Below, piece after piece: positions 21,390 through 33,766 of a stretch of 64,000 nucleotides of DNA; the stretch's first letter is position 1, and every line of letters begins with the position of its first letter. The DNA is taken from the NCBI RefSeq assembly GCF_000003815.2, contig NC_049979.1, positions 28,454,249 to 28,518,248 of the forward strand. The letters run 5' to 3'. Source of the stretch: Branchiostoma floridae. Lineage: Eukaryota; Chordata; Leptocardii; Amphioxiformes; Branchiostomatidae. Under the pieces are notes generated by a model, which saw nothing but the letters and a program-made list of their open reading frames with translations, did not search any database and had not been told where the DNA came from. The translations under genes were made by a program, and so were the position numbers.

Positions 21390-21480
21390 TGTGTGCGCGT
21401 GTGTGTGTACGTGCGTGTGTGTGTGTACGTGTGCGTGTATGTGTATGTGTGTGCGTGTGTTTGTGTGTGTGTTTGGGTGT
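21390..21480. repeat. (GT)n-rich microsatellite
   Basis: GTGTGTGT runs interrupted by AC and GC dinucleotides. Confidence 0.85.
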
Positions 21481-21819
21481 GAGGGGGTATTTCTTTTAGA
21501 ATGTTCCAAACTACTATGACAGCTATCGATGATAAATTGTGATGTATTGCATTAGTGACAACATTCTATAAACAGAACTAAGGACTGATCATTAATGTCT
21601 TTTCTCAATGTATTTTCATCTTATTTTCCCATCTCTACTCATTCTGGATGGGTCAAAGTTGGAATGATATTGGTCGTGTCATCGTGTTTCGCTTCGATTC
21701 TTTCTTCAGTTGATTATTCTCCATGTGATCGGAAAATCCATACACATTCCCATAGACTCAGCACGCTTGAAAAATTAGTAGATACCAGATAATAGATAGA
21801 TTTCGTCCATCTTCTCTTT

Positions 21820-21900
21820 GATCCCGTCGTTTGAGGACGTGATTATGCAAATGAGGCGTTGCTATGGTGATTTGCACCTGTGCTGTTGTCCTTAGCGACA
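21820..21900 (+). promoter_or_regulatory. candidate enhancer: octamer, RFX-like and E-box sites
   Basis: Within 40 bp lie ATTATGCAAAT (21842-21852, a perfect POU octamer and the exact complement of the site at 7743), GTTGCTATGGTGAT (21858-21871, resembling an RFX X-box) and CACCTG (21875-21880, an E-box). The cluster is about 1.1 kb upstream of the EGF-gene start codon and at the edge of the CpG-rich promoter zone. The match is by eye. Confidence 0.4.
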
Positions 21901-22009
21901 CTGTCACGCTATAGGTGAAGCTCCGATCAGAACAACTTCAGTGGAGAACAATGAAGGGGTATTAAGTAGTCATAGGCAATCTTTCTCTCGCTTCTAAATA
22001 ATAGATGAA

Positions 22010-22938
22010 CGGCCGCTACATTGCTTTCATCTCAATGAGAAGGCCGGTCGCCAAGTGCCCGCACGCGCTCTGTCTCTGAGCCATAACCGTTATAACACGT
22101 ACTGAAAACGACACACACTCTCTCACTTCTGTTATGACACAGCACGGAGGGAGGGACAGTATCTTACCGTAAGAGCGCGGGCGTATATGGGACTCTTTAT
22201 GGATCGTTTTCCGTCTGGTGGCCTCCCGTGACAGTACGGACCGACGTATACGAGGCAAGCTGACGTGTTGGCCTCATTAAATATGAAAAACAGGTATGTA
22301 GCATATGTGACCTTTCCGAAGCCGTGGAAACAGTTGGTGGCCGCCGCTGACGGGCGGTTGTAATGTTATGAGGCGAGGACACTAGCAACGCTGTCCGGGG
22401 GACTACTACACGGGCTCGTGACAGAAATAGTCGCCCGCGGAATACCGCGCGCCCGTAAAAACCCGCGCGGCTACGTACTACTCTACAGGCACCAGTAAGG
22501 TATATATAACGTGCACGCTTCTTGGTATATCGTAGTAGGCTCAGTCAGTGAGTGTGTACACGTCTCGCACGCTGTGGTGTTGCGTAGTTGAGCTCTACGT
22601 CGTCTGATTTTTCCTCGGGAATCGTCCTAATTAACCGCGTCGCTTGATCCCTGGGATAACAGGCGTTTGATCACTAGCTTGAGGGAGACGAAATTGCCAG
22701 GAAAGTAGGGTGTTTGGGGGCTGATCCCTTCGCGGGTTGCACGTTGATACCGCCGCCGGGGATGTTCGCTACCGGGCGTACGGCTTACCGAGGTATGAAC
22801 CCCGCCGCCTAGAGTGCCGCTATAGGTGTGACAACGCGACAGGTTGAAGCTACCGTGCGGGGGCTGTCGTAAGAGAGAGAGAGAGGATGTCTTAAGATCG
22901 TCTAACGCTCCTTCGTCTTTTCATTCTCAAGGGTAAGA
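22010..22938 (+). promoter_or_regulatory. CpG-rich promoter and 5' UTR of the DLK/Delta-like gene
   Basis: CpG density is clearly higher than in the flanks, notably around 22380-22480 and 22700-22870. A TATA-like TATATATAA occurs at 22501-22509 and an initiator-like TCAGTC at 22541-22546. Their 42-bp spacing is longer than usual, so the start site is uncertain (about 22530-22550). A start there implies a 5' UTR near 395 nt. A short (GA)n lies at 22872-22885. Confidence 0.5.
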
Positions 22939-23026
22939 ATGGTGGGGAGGCAGTGGTGTGCTTCAAGAGAGCGGTTCCTGACGATTTTTGTTGTACTGGT
23001 GGCGTCAACGTTGGAAACGTGCAAAG
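22939..23026 (+). CDS. exon 1, signal peptide of a DLK/Delta-like EGF protein
   Basis: ATG at 22939 has A at -3 and G at +4. An in-frame TAA lies at 22903-22905, so no earlier start is possible in this exon. The 29 codons encode a basic start (MVGRQWCASRERF), then a hydrophobic core (LTIFVVLVASTLETCK) typical of a secretory signal. The exon ends at a GTATGT donor (23027) in phase 1. The next compatible exon recognised is the EGF-like one at 62760, where the joined codon gives Gly+CT = Ala. A phase-1 junction directly after the signal peptide is common in EGF-repeat genes. Because the EGF follows with no N-terminal or DSL domain visible, DLK1/DLK2-like is favoured over canonical Delta or Jagged; an unseen intervening exon would change that. 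Confidence 0.7.
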
Positions 23027-24283
23027 GTATGTGTGGCTAGATCTTTCTGTATGGACGGTCTTGTTTTTACTAGCTATACGTTACAACTTGTAACAGATGG
23101 TATAGCGGATGGTATATAAAAGGGCGTGTACATGTGTGTGTGTGTGAGTGTGACACGGGGTGTGTCATAACCAGGCAACATGACAAGACATCGGAGCTTG
23201 TTTATGTTGTTTCACCTGCTATGTATTAATTTTCGTAATCTATGTTGACTTTGGCTTGACCTGGGCTCCCGTAAACGGCAGTGGTTTGGTTGGGGACACC
23301 CTTTCCTGTCCATCAACCGAAAACAACATCAGTGTCCTCCCGTTTATATCGAGGGGGGTATATATGTAACACTAACAGGCTTGTGGTGTATATCAAATAG
23401 ATAGGGAAACAGCCCCAGACTCTCATACAGTCACGCTCTACATGAATGAACACATGCATCGACTGGTAACCTAATACGGATAGACACGCTAATGGTACGA
23501 TCCTTCGCCAATGACTTCTACAGGGAGAGCGGTTAAGCAATAACTCCTTCATTATTTAGAGACTACGGGCTAGGACTGATAACGTATGTTATTCAATCAA
23601 TAAAAAGAAAACAAACATGCGTCCCGCAAAATTTGATCGCCTCAAAATTGTGTTTTCCCAACGAAATTATTAAATGCGGTGGTATAGCGCGAGTCGTTTT
23701 TAACTCCGCTAGATTTAAGTGGCTATAATACATGGGTCCTTTTGTGGCGTAAATGCACCATGGCGTTTTCGCTTTCGCCTGAGGTTGAATGTACGCACGC
23801 AAGTTTTCCAATTCATCCGGGGTTATTTTACGTACGCTCTTCTGTGGTGGGATATGGGTTGTGTATGGTCTATGTTTTTAAAGGGGAAATGTGGTTATCT
23901 ATACAAACATGCCCCACAAGTGCTTTTAGTTCATAGATAAAGGCCATCGTGCCACGTGGGGGTTTGTGTGTGTGTGTGAATAGGTCACCGTTAGGACATG
24001 TCGTATAAAAAGGCAGAAGGAAATGTATACAGATGGACTGATAATTTTGCAGAATGACCTTCTAAAAAGTTGATTTTTCTACAGGGATGATAAAAAAATC
24101 ATAGAGGGGTTAACATGGAAAAATAACTTACAGACATGCCCCCCCCCAAAAAAAGTTTACACGCAATTTTTTTTTTTCAATTGAGGAGAAGCTAGCCCCA
24201 GATTCCAAAAGGGAATAAAAAAGATTGCACGCACATACCCCGCACACACCAACCAAACACACACGCGCACACACCCACACACA

Positions 24284-24805
24284 NNNNNNNNNNNNNNNNN
24301 NNNNNNNNNNNNNNNNNNNNNNNNNNNNNNNNNNNNNNNNNNNNNNNNNNNNNNNNNNNNNNNNNNNNNNNNNNNNNNNNNNNNNNNNNNNNNNNNNNNN
24401 NNNNNNNNNNNNNNNNNNNNNNNNNNNNNNNNNNNNNNNNNNNNNNNNNNNNNNNNNNNNNNNNNNNNNNNNNNNNNNNNNNNNNNNNNNNNNNNNNNNN
24501 NNNNNNNNNNNNNNNNNNNNNNNNNNNNNNNNNNNNNNNNNNNNNNNNNNNNNNNNNNNNNNNNNNNNNNNNNNNNNNNNNNNNNNNNNNNNNNNNNNNN
24601 NNNNNNNNNNNNNNNNNNNNNNNNNNNNNNNNNNNNNNNNNNNNNNNNNNNNNNNNNNNNNNNNNNNNNNNNNNNNNNNNNNNNNNNNNNNNNNNNNNNN
24701 NNNNNNNNNNNNNNNNNNNNNNNNNNNNNNNNNNNNNNNNNNNNNNNNNNNNNNNNNNNNNNNNNNNNNNNNNNNNNNNNNNNNNNNNNNNNNNNNNNNN
24801 NNNNN
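24284..24805. other. assembly gap (522 N)
   Basis: Run of N beginning within a (CA)n tract at 24239-24283. The gap probably results from the microsatellite. A translation bridging it is meaningless. Confidence 1.
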
Positions 24806-25065
24806 AGTGGTGCGGTCCTTTGTGTCGGTAGTATACAGGTTGTGAGTCGGAGTTCTTATGGGGGGGATAATGCCGCTGATGTCGTCCCTAAAATTTATTT
24901 GTCGTGGCCTACACACGCTGACAAAAAAACAACAACCACTGGATTCGACTGGAACTATTTATCTTAGCTCAGAGTAGTGCGGTCCTTTGTGGCGGTAGTA
25001 TACAGGTTGTGAGTAGGGGTTCTTATGGGGGGATAATGCCACTTAAGTGCCTTTGTGGCAGCGCA
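24806..25065. repeat. direct repeat pair at the right side of the gap
   Basis: GTGCGGTCCTTTGTG...CGGTAGTATACAGGTTGTGAG and the following TTCTTATGGGGGGATAATGCC occur at 24808 and again at 24977, about 170 bp apart. The first copy continues into CCGCTGATGTCGTCCCTAAA and GTGGCCT, resembling the right end of the MITE at 52979-53388. Confidence 0.7.
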
Positions 25066-25189
25066 TTTTCGGTGCCTTACCGATAAACGGCGGCGGTGGC
25101 TTTTGACAGCCCGGCTTTGGTGGGGGCGGACAGGTCCCTATAAAAGGCGCCGCCGTGAAACAGGTGGACATACGGCCGTATTCCCAATC

Positions 25190-25695
25190 TTATCATCCCC
25201 AAGTGATATTTTTGGTCCCGCAATATGCCGAAAGCAGATGCTAGCTCTCTAATAAAATGATCACACACGATTTAAAAGGAAATATAGGAAAAAACAAGGA
25301 AAGCAAAACAGGTGAACACACAGCCCAATCTTAAGTGATTTTTTTGGTCCCTCAATATGCCGAAATCAGATGCTAGCTCTCTAATAAAATGATCACTCAC
25401 GATTTAAAAGGAAAGTAGCAAAAACAAGGAAAGACAAGGAATTGAACACACAGCCATATGCCCAATCTTATCATCCTATTAAAAGTGATGATTTTCGTCC
25501 CTCAATATGCCGAAAGCAGATGCTAGCTCTCTAATAAAATGATCACAATTTTAAAGGAAAAATAGCAAAACGAGAAAAGAAAAACAGGTGAACATACAGC
25601 CATATACCCAATCTCATCATCCTTAGGTGTTTTTTTGGTCCCTCAATATGCCGAAAACAGATGCTAGCTAGCTAGTAAAATGAGCTCACGATATA
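25190..25695. repeat. tandem array, four units of about 131-146 bp
   Basis: CCCAATCT unit starts at 25193, 25324, 25461 and 25607. Each unit has TCAATATGCCGAAAGCAGAT, GCTAGCTCTCTAATAAAATG and ATCACNCACGATTTAAAAGG. The last unit is diverged and truncated. Confidence 0.85.
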
Positions 25696-25724
25696 GAAGG
25701 TAACGGTAGTCGTATAGTATTTTT

Positions 25725-26165
25725 GAGGCCGTAGGGGCAGTGGGGTTGTTATCTACTATGTCTAGGGCATGGTATTGGAAAGCAGAGCATATATATCTCC
25801 TTCCACTGCCTTTTACCTCCCGTACCGAAGTCAGGTACTCATTTTTACACCTGGGTGGAGTGAGGAAAGTCGTGTAATTGTATAGATTGATCTATTACCG
25901 TTACCTTACATTGTACCATGTACAAATGCTGTGCAATAAATCATATGTAAACGGCCTTATTGGAAAGCGAAGCCCGACCCGCCTCTTCTTTCACCATCTT
26001 TTACCTCCTCAACCGAAGTCAGGTACTCATTTTTACGCCTGGGCGGAGTGAAAAAAAAGTCGTGTAAAGTGCATTTCCCAAGGGCACAACATCGGTGGCA
26101 TGTCAGCGGATTCGAACCCAGGACCTTTGTGTTGTGGGCCAAACACCCTAACCGTTGCCTACATA
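25725..26165 (-). mobile_element. two adjacent SINE family 2 copies, reverse
   Basis: Both carry ACCGAAGTCAGGTACTCATT and a GGGTGGAGTGA-like block (about 25735-25885 and 25955-26165). The second retains the tRNA-like head: on the minus strand a GGTTAGGGTGTTTGGCCCAC A-box region and GGGTTCGAATCC, a perfect B-box core. The first lacks the head. These are SINEs, not tRNA genes. Confidence 0.7.
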
Positions 26166-26934
26166 TGCATGACGCCAGCTGATCACAAGAGTACAGGAAC
26201 TGGCCTGCTATATCATGAAACGCAACCAGTTTGGTACTCGACAAGAACTTTTGCCCGTAGTTGCACAACTCTTCATCATGAAATATACATATGATATATC
26301 GAGCCGAAAAAAATATAAAATTGCTTTCGGACTCGGAATATTGCAGCCAGAAGACAAACCCATGTCATTGAAGTATGAGGTAGCCCGTCTTGATGGATGG
26401 AAAATTCCGATACAGGGTAGGAAAAAATTTACTGCGATCAATATAATTCGTGACATATTGCTCGGTTGCATTTTCGGAATGTAGTCAGTATTCGATTCCT
26501 TTAGGTGCATTGTCAATCTCCCCAATTCCCTAATGTGCGGTAGTTACAATGGTTTATGGGTGCTTCTGGCACTAAAAAAATGCGTGTTTCCGACCCTAAC
26601 AAAGACCTGCTGACCATAACCATATTGACCATATTGTACAATTTAAGTGAACTTAACAGGGCTTAAAGATAGCGTAAATATTCGCAATTAAGCATACTTA
26701 AATGTCGCTTAAAGAGAGGCACTACGTACGCTTGACGGACCATCGGAAATACGATGTAAATGTAACATTCAGACATCCATAAATGTTACGTAAAGAAGCT
26801 TATAGAGTGACGAAACGGAACCATTACGCTGACTTTAAGACATTGTCAAAATGTTTGATTAGGATTCCCTTAGTATTTCAACTAGAAAGAAGTGTGTATC
26901 TGACGTTCACATTAAGCAAGTTGACCCGCACACC
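26166..26934. other. intronic DNA with an 89-codon frame
   Basis: A plus-strand frame at 26215-26484 is open but lysine- and isoleucine-rich with no recognised domain. I do not call it a gene. Confidence 0.3.
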
Positions 26935-27100
26935 TCGGCTCAGGTCGCAGCTCAATTGTCCATGTTTTTTCCTTTTTCTGTGTGTCACCTGCAAAGTAAT
27001 GATCACAATGATTTCAATTTTGCTGCATCAAATTTCCATATTGATAAAAGGCTTCTTACTACATTATTATGCCCAAAATTTTAAGTTGTACACTTAATTT
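26935..27100 (+). mobile_element. fragment of the mariner-like foldback family
   Basis: Segments CACCTGCAAAGTAATGATCA, CAATGATTTCAATTTTG and GATAAAAGGCTTCTTACTA match the arms of the element at 46272-47147. Terminal repeats are missing. Confidence 0.55.
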
Positions 27101-28684
27101 CTAGTGAGAGAGCTTATTGATCGCCCCTTTACGGCAGTAGGTGCACTCTCGCCGGAAACGTTTCTCTTATCTTGCAGACTTGTGGATTTCGTTTGACTGA
27201 AGCTATGATCTGGCAAAGTCTGTCCGCTTGGAGCAAAATAAATACGGCCGGTAAAACATATACCTTTCTGATCCCAGGGGACTTAATGACGGAAGACATC
27301 GATATGAGGCTTAAGGAACGATATTGTCAAAGATTTATGATACCAATAACATTTCTGTCAAATACCTGTCGAATTCTAAAACCCGCTGCGCTTATGGAAT
27401 GACTACCATTCGTATATCATATCATCCATCCCTTATTATAACTATTTGACCGTTGGGTCACTGCAGAGGTTCAGACAACCAGGTTTCTTCACATTTCCTT
27501 GCACAGAAATTCAAATTTTAGGGAATTTCTGGGCACTGACACGCCCGTAAAACTTGAAATGTCCCATCCGTGTACAGGGATTAAGTTTTCCCGTCCGGCG
27601 TGTCCGATCATTGACATTTTCGTATTTTTCTGGACATGACCCGGGCATGTCTAGTTTCACAGGTGTTCCAGGACCCAGAAATTCCCGAAATTTGACTGTT
27701 CATGAAGTGCTTCTCGGTCTTCCGTTTTCCTCAGTGTCTAACTCAGTGTCATATCTGTCCATTCTCTGGTATCATCCTCCCATCTTTGACGTCGTTGCCT
27801 GTTCCCTTTCTTTCTCCTTGGACGGTTCCTTGAATGATAGTTTTAGCTGGTACTAATGACCTTGACACGTGGTCGTACAACTTGAGTTTTCTTTTCTTTA
27901 CTGTGGCTAGAAGTTCTTCGCATGGACCGATGTTTTGAATGACTAATGATTCCGTATTCCAACATTTGTATCTTCAACCTCTTCAAATCAAGTGGATAGG
28001 TCTTGTATTCTTAGTGAAGACTATTCCTTTATAATTACTGACAATCACAATGACAATGAAGTTAGTTATTCATGCCCCATTGGGTCTAAATGCAGTATTA
28101 GCTACACAGAGAAGAACAGGAAAGCTATGTTATACTTTACTCTAATCTATCGTTTACTTCCTTCTTCTCTATTCTTAAAATATGTACAGGCGATCTTACA
28201 AAATTGTATTTTATTACATCGTAGCTAGGTGATGAAACAAGATATTTATGAAGGCTTACTTTTTTTAGATGTGCATATTTCTGTTTAACAATACGTATGA
28301 TTTTCTACAACTGGATGTTGCTATGTATCCCCACCACCTTTGGCTCTTGTAGATCCGGTACCGTCTGTGGAGGAATATAAAATGAAATCGATGGTTCCAG
28401 TAGTTTTGTCCGAGCCACGGACTCCCAGAAGGAATGAACGCGTAATAAGACTATAGAGTGGATACTACATACGTGATATCGAGTCGTCCATCTTGCCTGG
28501 CGGGTCGACGGAGTGTGTCTCGGACATCTCCATTTCTCATTCCTCGCACTCTCCAGGCTTAGTTCTGTGCGGCGAGCACTGATGCCGACGTCTTAACGTT
28601 AAGTGGAGTCTTAAGCAGGCATATCAAGGAGAGGAGGGGGTGGGGGGGGGGTGGTGCGTGGGAACTTTTCAGACTTATATATAA

Positions 28685-29010
28685 TGAAAGTTTTATTGCA
28701 AATCCGTACCCGTGGGCTACTTGCAGTTAATTTGAAAGGGGTACAGACAGTATATAAAGTAATAACGCAGGTGTCTAGTCTAAAACTTACTTTAGATTCT
28801 GGTATATACTGTCTTTTCTGAAAACAGTGGAAGACGAAAGATTCAACCGTTTATTGCAAATTCTTGCCTGTGGGCTAATTGCAGGTAACATTACATGGGT
28901 ACAAACAGTGTTAAACGATTTAGCAAGTGTCTATTCTTGTCTAAAAGCTAACTGTAGATTCTGGGTTATTCGGTTCCACTTCTTTTCTACAGATAGTGGA
29001 AGACGAAAGA
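28685..29010 (+). repeat. R4 repeat in tandem duplicate
   Basis: TTTATTGCAAAT(C/T)(C/T)(G/T)(T/G)(A/G)CC and GTGGGCTA(C/A)TTGCAG recur about 160 bp apart, each followed by GGTACA(G/A)ACAGT and later AGTGGAAGACGAAAGATTC. Related copies are at 48110-48300 and 50580-50660. The 112-codon frame at 28827-29165 crosses this repeat and is not regarded as a gene. Confidence 0.6.
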
Positions 29011-29269
29011 TTCCACTTTTTCAATTTTATGTGTGGATTGTGATGTTAGAAGGAGAATTGTTTTCTTTCTGTAAGAGAACGTATATAGATCATGAAAGTG
29101 TTCTTTATACCTTTACTTCTCTCATTATCGTGTACGTCATTCTCCACAAGACGTGTAGCGCCTAGTGGCACATGCGGACCCTTGTGGTGCCTAGTGTACA
29201 CAAGGCAGCAAGATTCCTTGCTCTTTTAGTAGCAGGGTATTTTTTCACATGGAAGGGGTTGCTAGACCT

Positions 29270-29402
29270 TCCCCTTTAACGTGCTCGAGACACCTCCTCT
29301 AACACGGGACCCCGCGTTCTACTCCCCTTTCCGAAACTACCGGTGCATTCTCAACCGAGATGCCCAACCAAGGATTGAACCGGAGTCTCACAGTTACCTT
29401 TA
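29270..29402 (-). mobile_element. SINE family 1, reverse, cut by a MITE
   Basis: GAGACACCTCCTCTAACACG and GGGACCCCGCGTTC match the tail side, and ACCGAGATGCCCAACCAAGG and GGATTGAACCGG the central part, of the family. The copy stops where the MITE at about 29405 begins. Confidence 0.6.
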
Positions 29403-29404
29403 GG

Positions 29405-29618
29405 ATGTGGTCACATAGGTCCTAAGATCTTCGCACGATCGCTAACTTTGGGCTTTTTGGAGAGAAAATGTACGTCAAAGTTCAACTGTCTTGGTACACA
29501 AAGTGCTGTTTTGGGTCCATGTCGGAGGTTGGTACTGTCACAGCCTGCTTGAAAAGCCTATGGCATCAAACTCGTACGACGATCGCACGATCGCGATCTA
29601 TAGCTATGTGACCGCACC
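29405..29618. mobile_element. MITE with GTGGTCACATAG ends
   Basis: Left end GTGGTCACATAG and right end CTATGTGACCGCAC are inverted. Inner CGCACGATCGC motifs occur near both ends. It abuts a SINE family 1 fragment, suggesting insertion into it. Related CGTACGACGTTCGTACGAT-type motifs occur near 57.9 kb. Confidence 0.6.
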
Positions 29619-29889
29619 ATTTTTTAACGCAGAAATAATATGAATTTCTTTTGCAACAAAACCAAAGAAATGTCACGTTTGTCTGTGTGATAACGCATGA
29701 GGTAGCATGGTTTAAGCGTTAATACGTTGGCGGAACCGCCCTTCTTTGAAGGACGACCCAATTTGCGCTAACTGCCCTTGCGATCATCACTCAGCGATGG
29801 GTAGCCGCGCACAAATAAATCTCTAAACGGCGTAAGTGAAGTGTATGTGTTTGTATGGGGAGGGGGGTACGAGTTATAACGGAACTAAA

Positions 29890-30060
29890 GGTGGTATCTC
29901 ACTGCACGTGGGGCACCGGCGTGGCACACTGCGGTGTTCGAAAGATTTCTCAACGAATTTCAGAGATAAAGAACAAATTTTCTTACGTTTTGTGTATTTT
30001 ATTGTCTTCTAAGTCATTACACTTTTACGCATTAGGCAATATTTGAATTATAACATTTGC
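29890..30060 (+). mobile_element. partial copy of the TTAA-type MITE
   Basis: GGTGGTATCTCACTGCACGT start followed by CAACGAATTTCAGAGATAAAG and TTTTATTGTCTTCTAAGTCA, as in 17836-18176. The other terminus was not found. Confidence 0.6.
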
Positions 30061-31589
30061 TTTTTATCGATGAAAATTAGTTAGTTGAGCGCTCTGTCAA
30101 ATTGCAGCGAGGACGCAGCGAGCTCGCAAACGTGCCGCAGCTACCGTGAGGGTCTGCATGAGGGTTTCCACAGCGCTTTATGCTGAATACAGAAGATTAC
30201 CCTACATACTATGTCCAAAACAAGAAAGGTTATTTTGCAAGATTCGGTCGTAACGCTACGAATTACCTAAATCAACGAAGCCTTTCCCTATGAATTACGG
30301 AAAATCGAAATAGACTGCATACACCTTACAGAAAACAGCATGCAGACCTTCTTACATAGTACATGTACACGTGTGTCCACAAAACGCTGTGCCCAAATGT
30401 AGTCAATGAGCATTTTCGGTTTATCTGGACTCTACAGCCGTCAGGTGGTCTTTCGGGTTGCTAATACATTTGGAGTGGCTTGATCATGTTTCTATCCCAC
30501 CATTTGCATACCTTCTTATCATGCCTTTCACAGAGAACATTTCCTCAACACTTCAACTGTACAGGGATGAATGGCGTTCGAGTGCAAAAAGGCGAAAATA
30601 CTCGAACCGTGTATGTATTTAGCGCTACGTTTACCGCGTTTAATAGCACGAAAATGGCTGAGGAAATTGCCAAACCACTGCACATCTCCACTCGAATTCC
30701 CTCGCCAAGAATTTTGAGGACAGAAAACTTCGACGTCAACATTCTCACACGGCAAATGAGCCGCGAAAAGTTTTGCATGACTCGTTCGGGTGAAACTCTA
30801 GACGCAGAATTTCAGGGCACGTATTTTGGTTAGGAGACAGACCGCAGGAGTACTGTCAGACGGCGTACTTGATGTGACATGACGGCGAATAATGACTTTT
30901 GTAATGTGCAAGCTTTTAAAGCGAAGGCGCGAGGCATAGAACGTCATTATGCAGCCGGGTGTTACTTTGTGCGTGTAAGCGGGAGTAATAGATCAAAATG
31001 GAGCCTAGGGGAGGGAGATAGAGTAACTGGTAAGGAATGTTCGAAAACAGAAGTATCACTATCATTCGTATCAACTGTTAGATGAAATCCTCTGAATTCG
31101 ATCTCGTAGAGACGTCGCGAAACAACCAAAAGAGGAATAAAAATGTTGTACGATGCGGCTCTGATTTTAGATAAAAATGCGGCTTGGCTCCGTCCACACT
31201 TGTGCGTATGCTCAAAATCCGTAGTCTGGTTGCGTACTGACACTTTTTTGGCTAAGGCAAAGTTTGCGGGAAAGCAGTTATTTCTTAACTAGACCCATCG
31301 TTGTGTGGTCTTGTAATCGAAACGACAAACTACTTCTTCGTCCCATAAAAACTACAAACAAAACAACAACAAAAAAACAGAGCAAAAATCATAAACTTTA
31401 AGATCCCTCAACACTTTCTCGAGTTTTTATCCCCCAAAGCTGGAAACGAACTCGTCCGCTGTAGTTTCTCTATGAGACCTAAAATTACAGCAGTTACTCT
31501 CCGCCTCTAGAGATCTCTACCATCAAAAATCGTGACCACAGCATGTGCAGAACACAAAATATCAAACACAGACGTTATGCTGCGATACA

Positions 31590-31719
31590 GTAGAAATCTG
31601 CTAGGGGGCTCATTATCAAACTTAACCTTTGTTTTTCTGACTCCTTCTCACCTACCAAATATCATCAGGATCCATCCAAGGCTTCTCGATTTATACTGGT
31701 CACAGACAGGCAGACAGGC

Positions 31720-31752
<33 letters not shown>

Positions 31753-31825
31753 GGCAAACAGACAGACAGACAAATAGACAGACAGACACACACACACACA
31801 CAAATACACACACACACACAAACAC
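31590..31825 (-). repeat. ACCTCCAT-family fragment with (CAGA)n and (CA)n
   Basis: TACCAAATATCATCAGGATC and CATCCAAGGCTTCTCG match the reverse strand of the family, followed by (CAGA)n at 31704-31789 and (CA)n to 31825. In better copies the microsatellite lies between hairpin and body. Confidence 0.7.
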
Positions 31826-33304
31826 AACGAAAACATAAGCCTCTTGGTAAAAATGAAAATGTCAATAGACAACTTATACGGACTTGAATGTACACATAAT
31901 TTTGTACAGGCTGAGATGATGGCATCTAAACGCTCTCTGTGTGCTTTGTCACTATTGGAAATTTAATCAGGAATTGTGCACACTCCCAAGTTCGTATAAC
32001 TGCGGTGACATTTATGTTACCACGAGGGAGACCTGTACTATTTTGCTGGAAGGTTAAAAGTTATCCCGCGTGTCGACCTCTTATTTTAAGCGTTTGCTTT
32101 AATGATGCTAAAGGTTCTCGTGGGTCGTAACTGTGACCGTACGAGCAAAATTGGTATTTTCTCTTCACCCGAATTCCTTGTCAAAGACCTATCTCATGAG
32201 TTTTCTCAGACACGTTTACAGAGTGTCTGAAAAAAGGTTATCGAATTCCGCGACTTCCGAATGACCCTTGGGACGAGATTTCCCCAAACATTTTGGCGCG
32301 CGCTTGCGGTGGGGAATTAACGTTATATATCTGAAACCCAGCGTCTGAGGATAAAACCCAGAACGAAATTGTGCGCTAGAAAATTACATTTGTGATGAAT
32401 AGCTTGGCAAAGGCCCGTTACGTTCTGTGTGGGTATTGTTATGAAGGTGGTTTATATATGTTTTGGGGGAGGATATATACGGAGGAGGTTTTATTGCCTC
32501 TATACACACTTACTAATGGCCCGTGACCGGGCAATATTCTACATGCAGACGACAAAATCGCGCTGCCCTTCTTAAAGGGAAGGGTGTCTTAAAGGTTCAC
32601 TTTGTAAGATTTGGCCTTAAAATTGAAGATAACTTTGAGAGCAAAATCTCTGACGAATGTCATTCAATAACGTTGCAGCATATTTGCATCATCATTTCGT
32701 ATATTTCTGGTGATTGCAAGCTGTCTATAAACAAGGCCCACTGAGTTAAAACACCATCTCAATCTCATGTTTGTAAACAACAACATAATGGCCACCTGTG
32801 GCTCGCCCAGGGTAGGGTAATTACGCAATCAATATCTTCTTTCGAAACGCTCATATGTCTTCTTTTTTTTACTTCAGAATAGGATATAATTATGAACGTA
32901 GTCTATCTAGTAGGTTATCAACAAGCTAAGATTATGTATTTATACATTCCTATCAAAACTGCAATGAATTTAACATAGTGGGCCTTTAATACCAATAGGT
33001 CTTGCACGCCTAGATTCTTTTAATACAACCCAGTGACATATACCCTGTCAGTTTTATCTGGACTAGGGCATACCTCACCCGTAAGTGGGACCTATGAAAT
33101 GGAGGTTTTCCTCTCAGAACCGATATTTTTTCAGTCGACACGCCGCCATCTTGAGGCTCATAAAGGGTAGCTTCTGCGTAAATGAGATTAATGTATCTTG
33201 TTTTCCCCTTGACAGCCCCATCAAATCTTTCACTGTGATTTTCCCGCCATAACTTTCCCGTGAGGCCTTTCGAGGGGGGGGGGGATCCATCCAAACTAAA
33301 GATT

Positions 33305-33512
33305 AACGGTAGTTTACCTTTATCCACATGGTAACCTATATCCGTTGATTTTTAAAACTAGATACATTGCATGTATCTAGGGATGTCTAGTCGACGGACG
33401 TTGGTTTCAAATTGTAATGTTTTCATAGCATTCCAGTCTGTCGACTTGATATCCCTAAATACTCCGATTCTATATACAACGGATAAAGGTTACCCCGCGG
33501 TGAACTAGCGTT
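33305..33512. mobile_element. palindromic MITE GCTAGTTCACCTTTAT, copy 1
   Basis: Starts GGTAGTTTACCTTTATCC and ends GGTGAACTAGCGT, with GTCGACGGACGTTGGTTTCA and GTCTGTCGACTTGATATCCC as inner inverted parts. Better-preserved copies are at 50768-50980 and 63433-63652. Confidence 0.75.
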
Positions 33513-33766
33513 ACTAGCAAAAACAACTCGCAAGACTTGCTCTAATGCGATTTGTTCTGGCGTGTGAGTGGATTGATCTAGCAGCTAATGACTTAGAATT
33601 ACTTCTGTAAAAAGGCAATCTGATCAAATTACGCGTGAATGGGTGGCAGGTCTGAAAGACGGTTGTGTAGATAATTCTTTATGAAGCGGAAACCGTTGAA
33701 TCGGACGACCTTTTTTTTTGCTCAGACATTCATGTCGCCCCCCTCCCCCATGATAACTTTAGTGCT

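Noticed and set aside
22501-22546. Classic TATA plus initiator pair for the EGF gene
   Set aside because: Both motifs are present, but the 42-bp spacing is too long for a standard pair. I retain only a broad promoter call.
24128-24916. Frames of 262 and 206 codons
   Set aside because: They cross the 522-N gap; the apparent length is only unknown sequence.
28827-29165. 112-codon plus-strand frame
   Set aside because: It overlaps a tandem copy of repeat R4 seen elsewhere without the frame.
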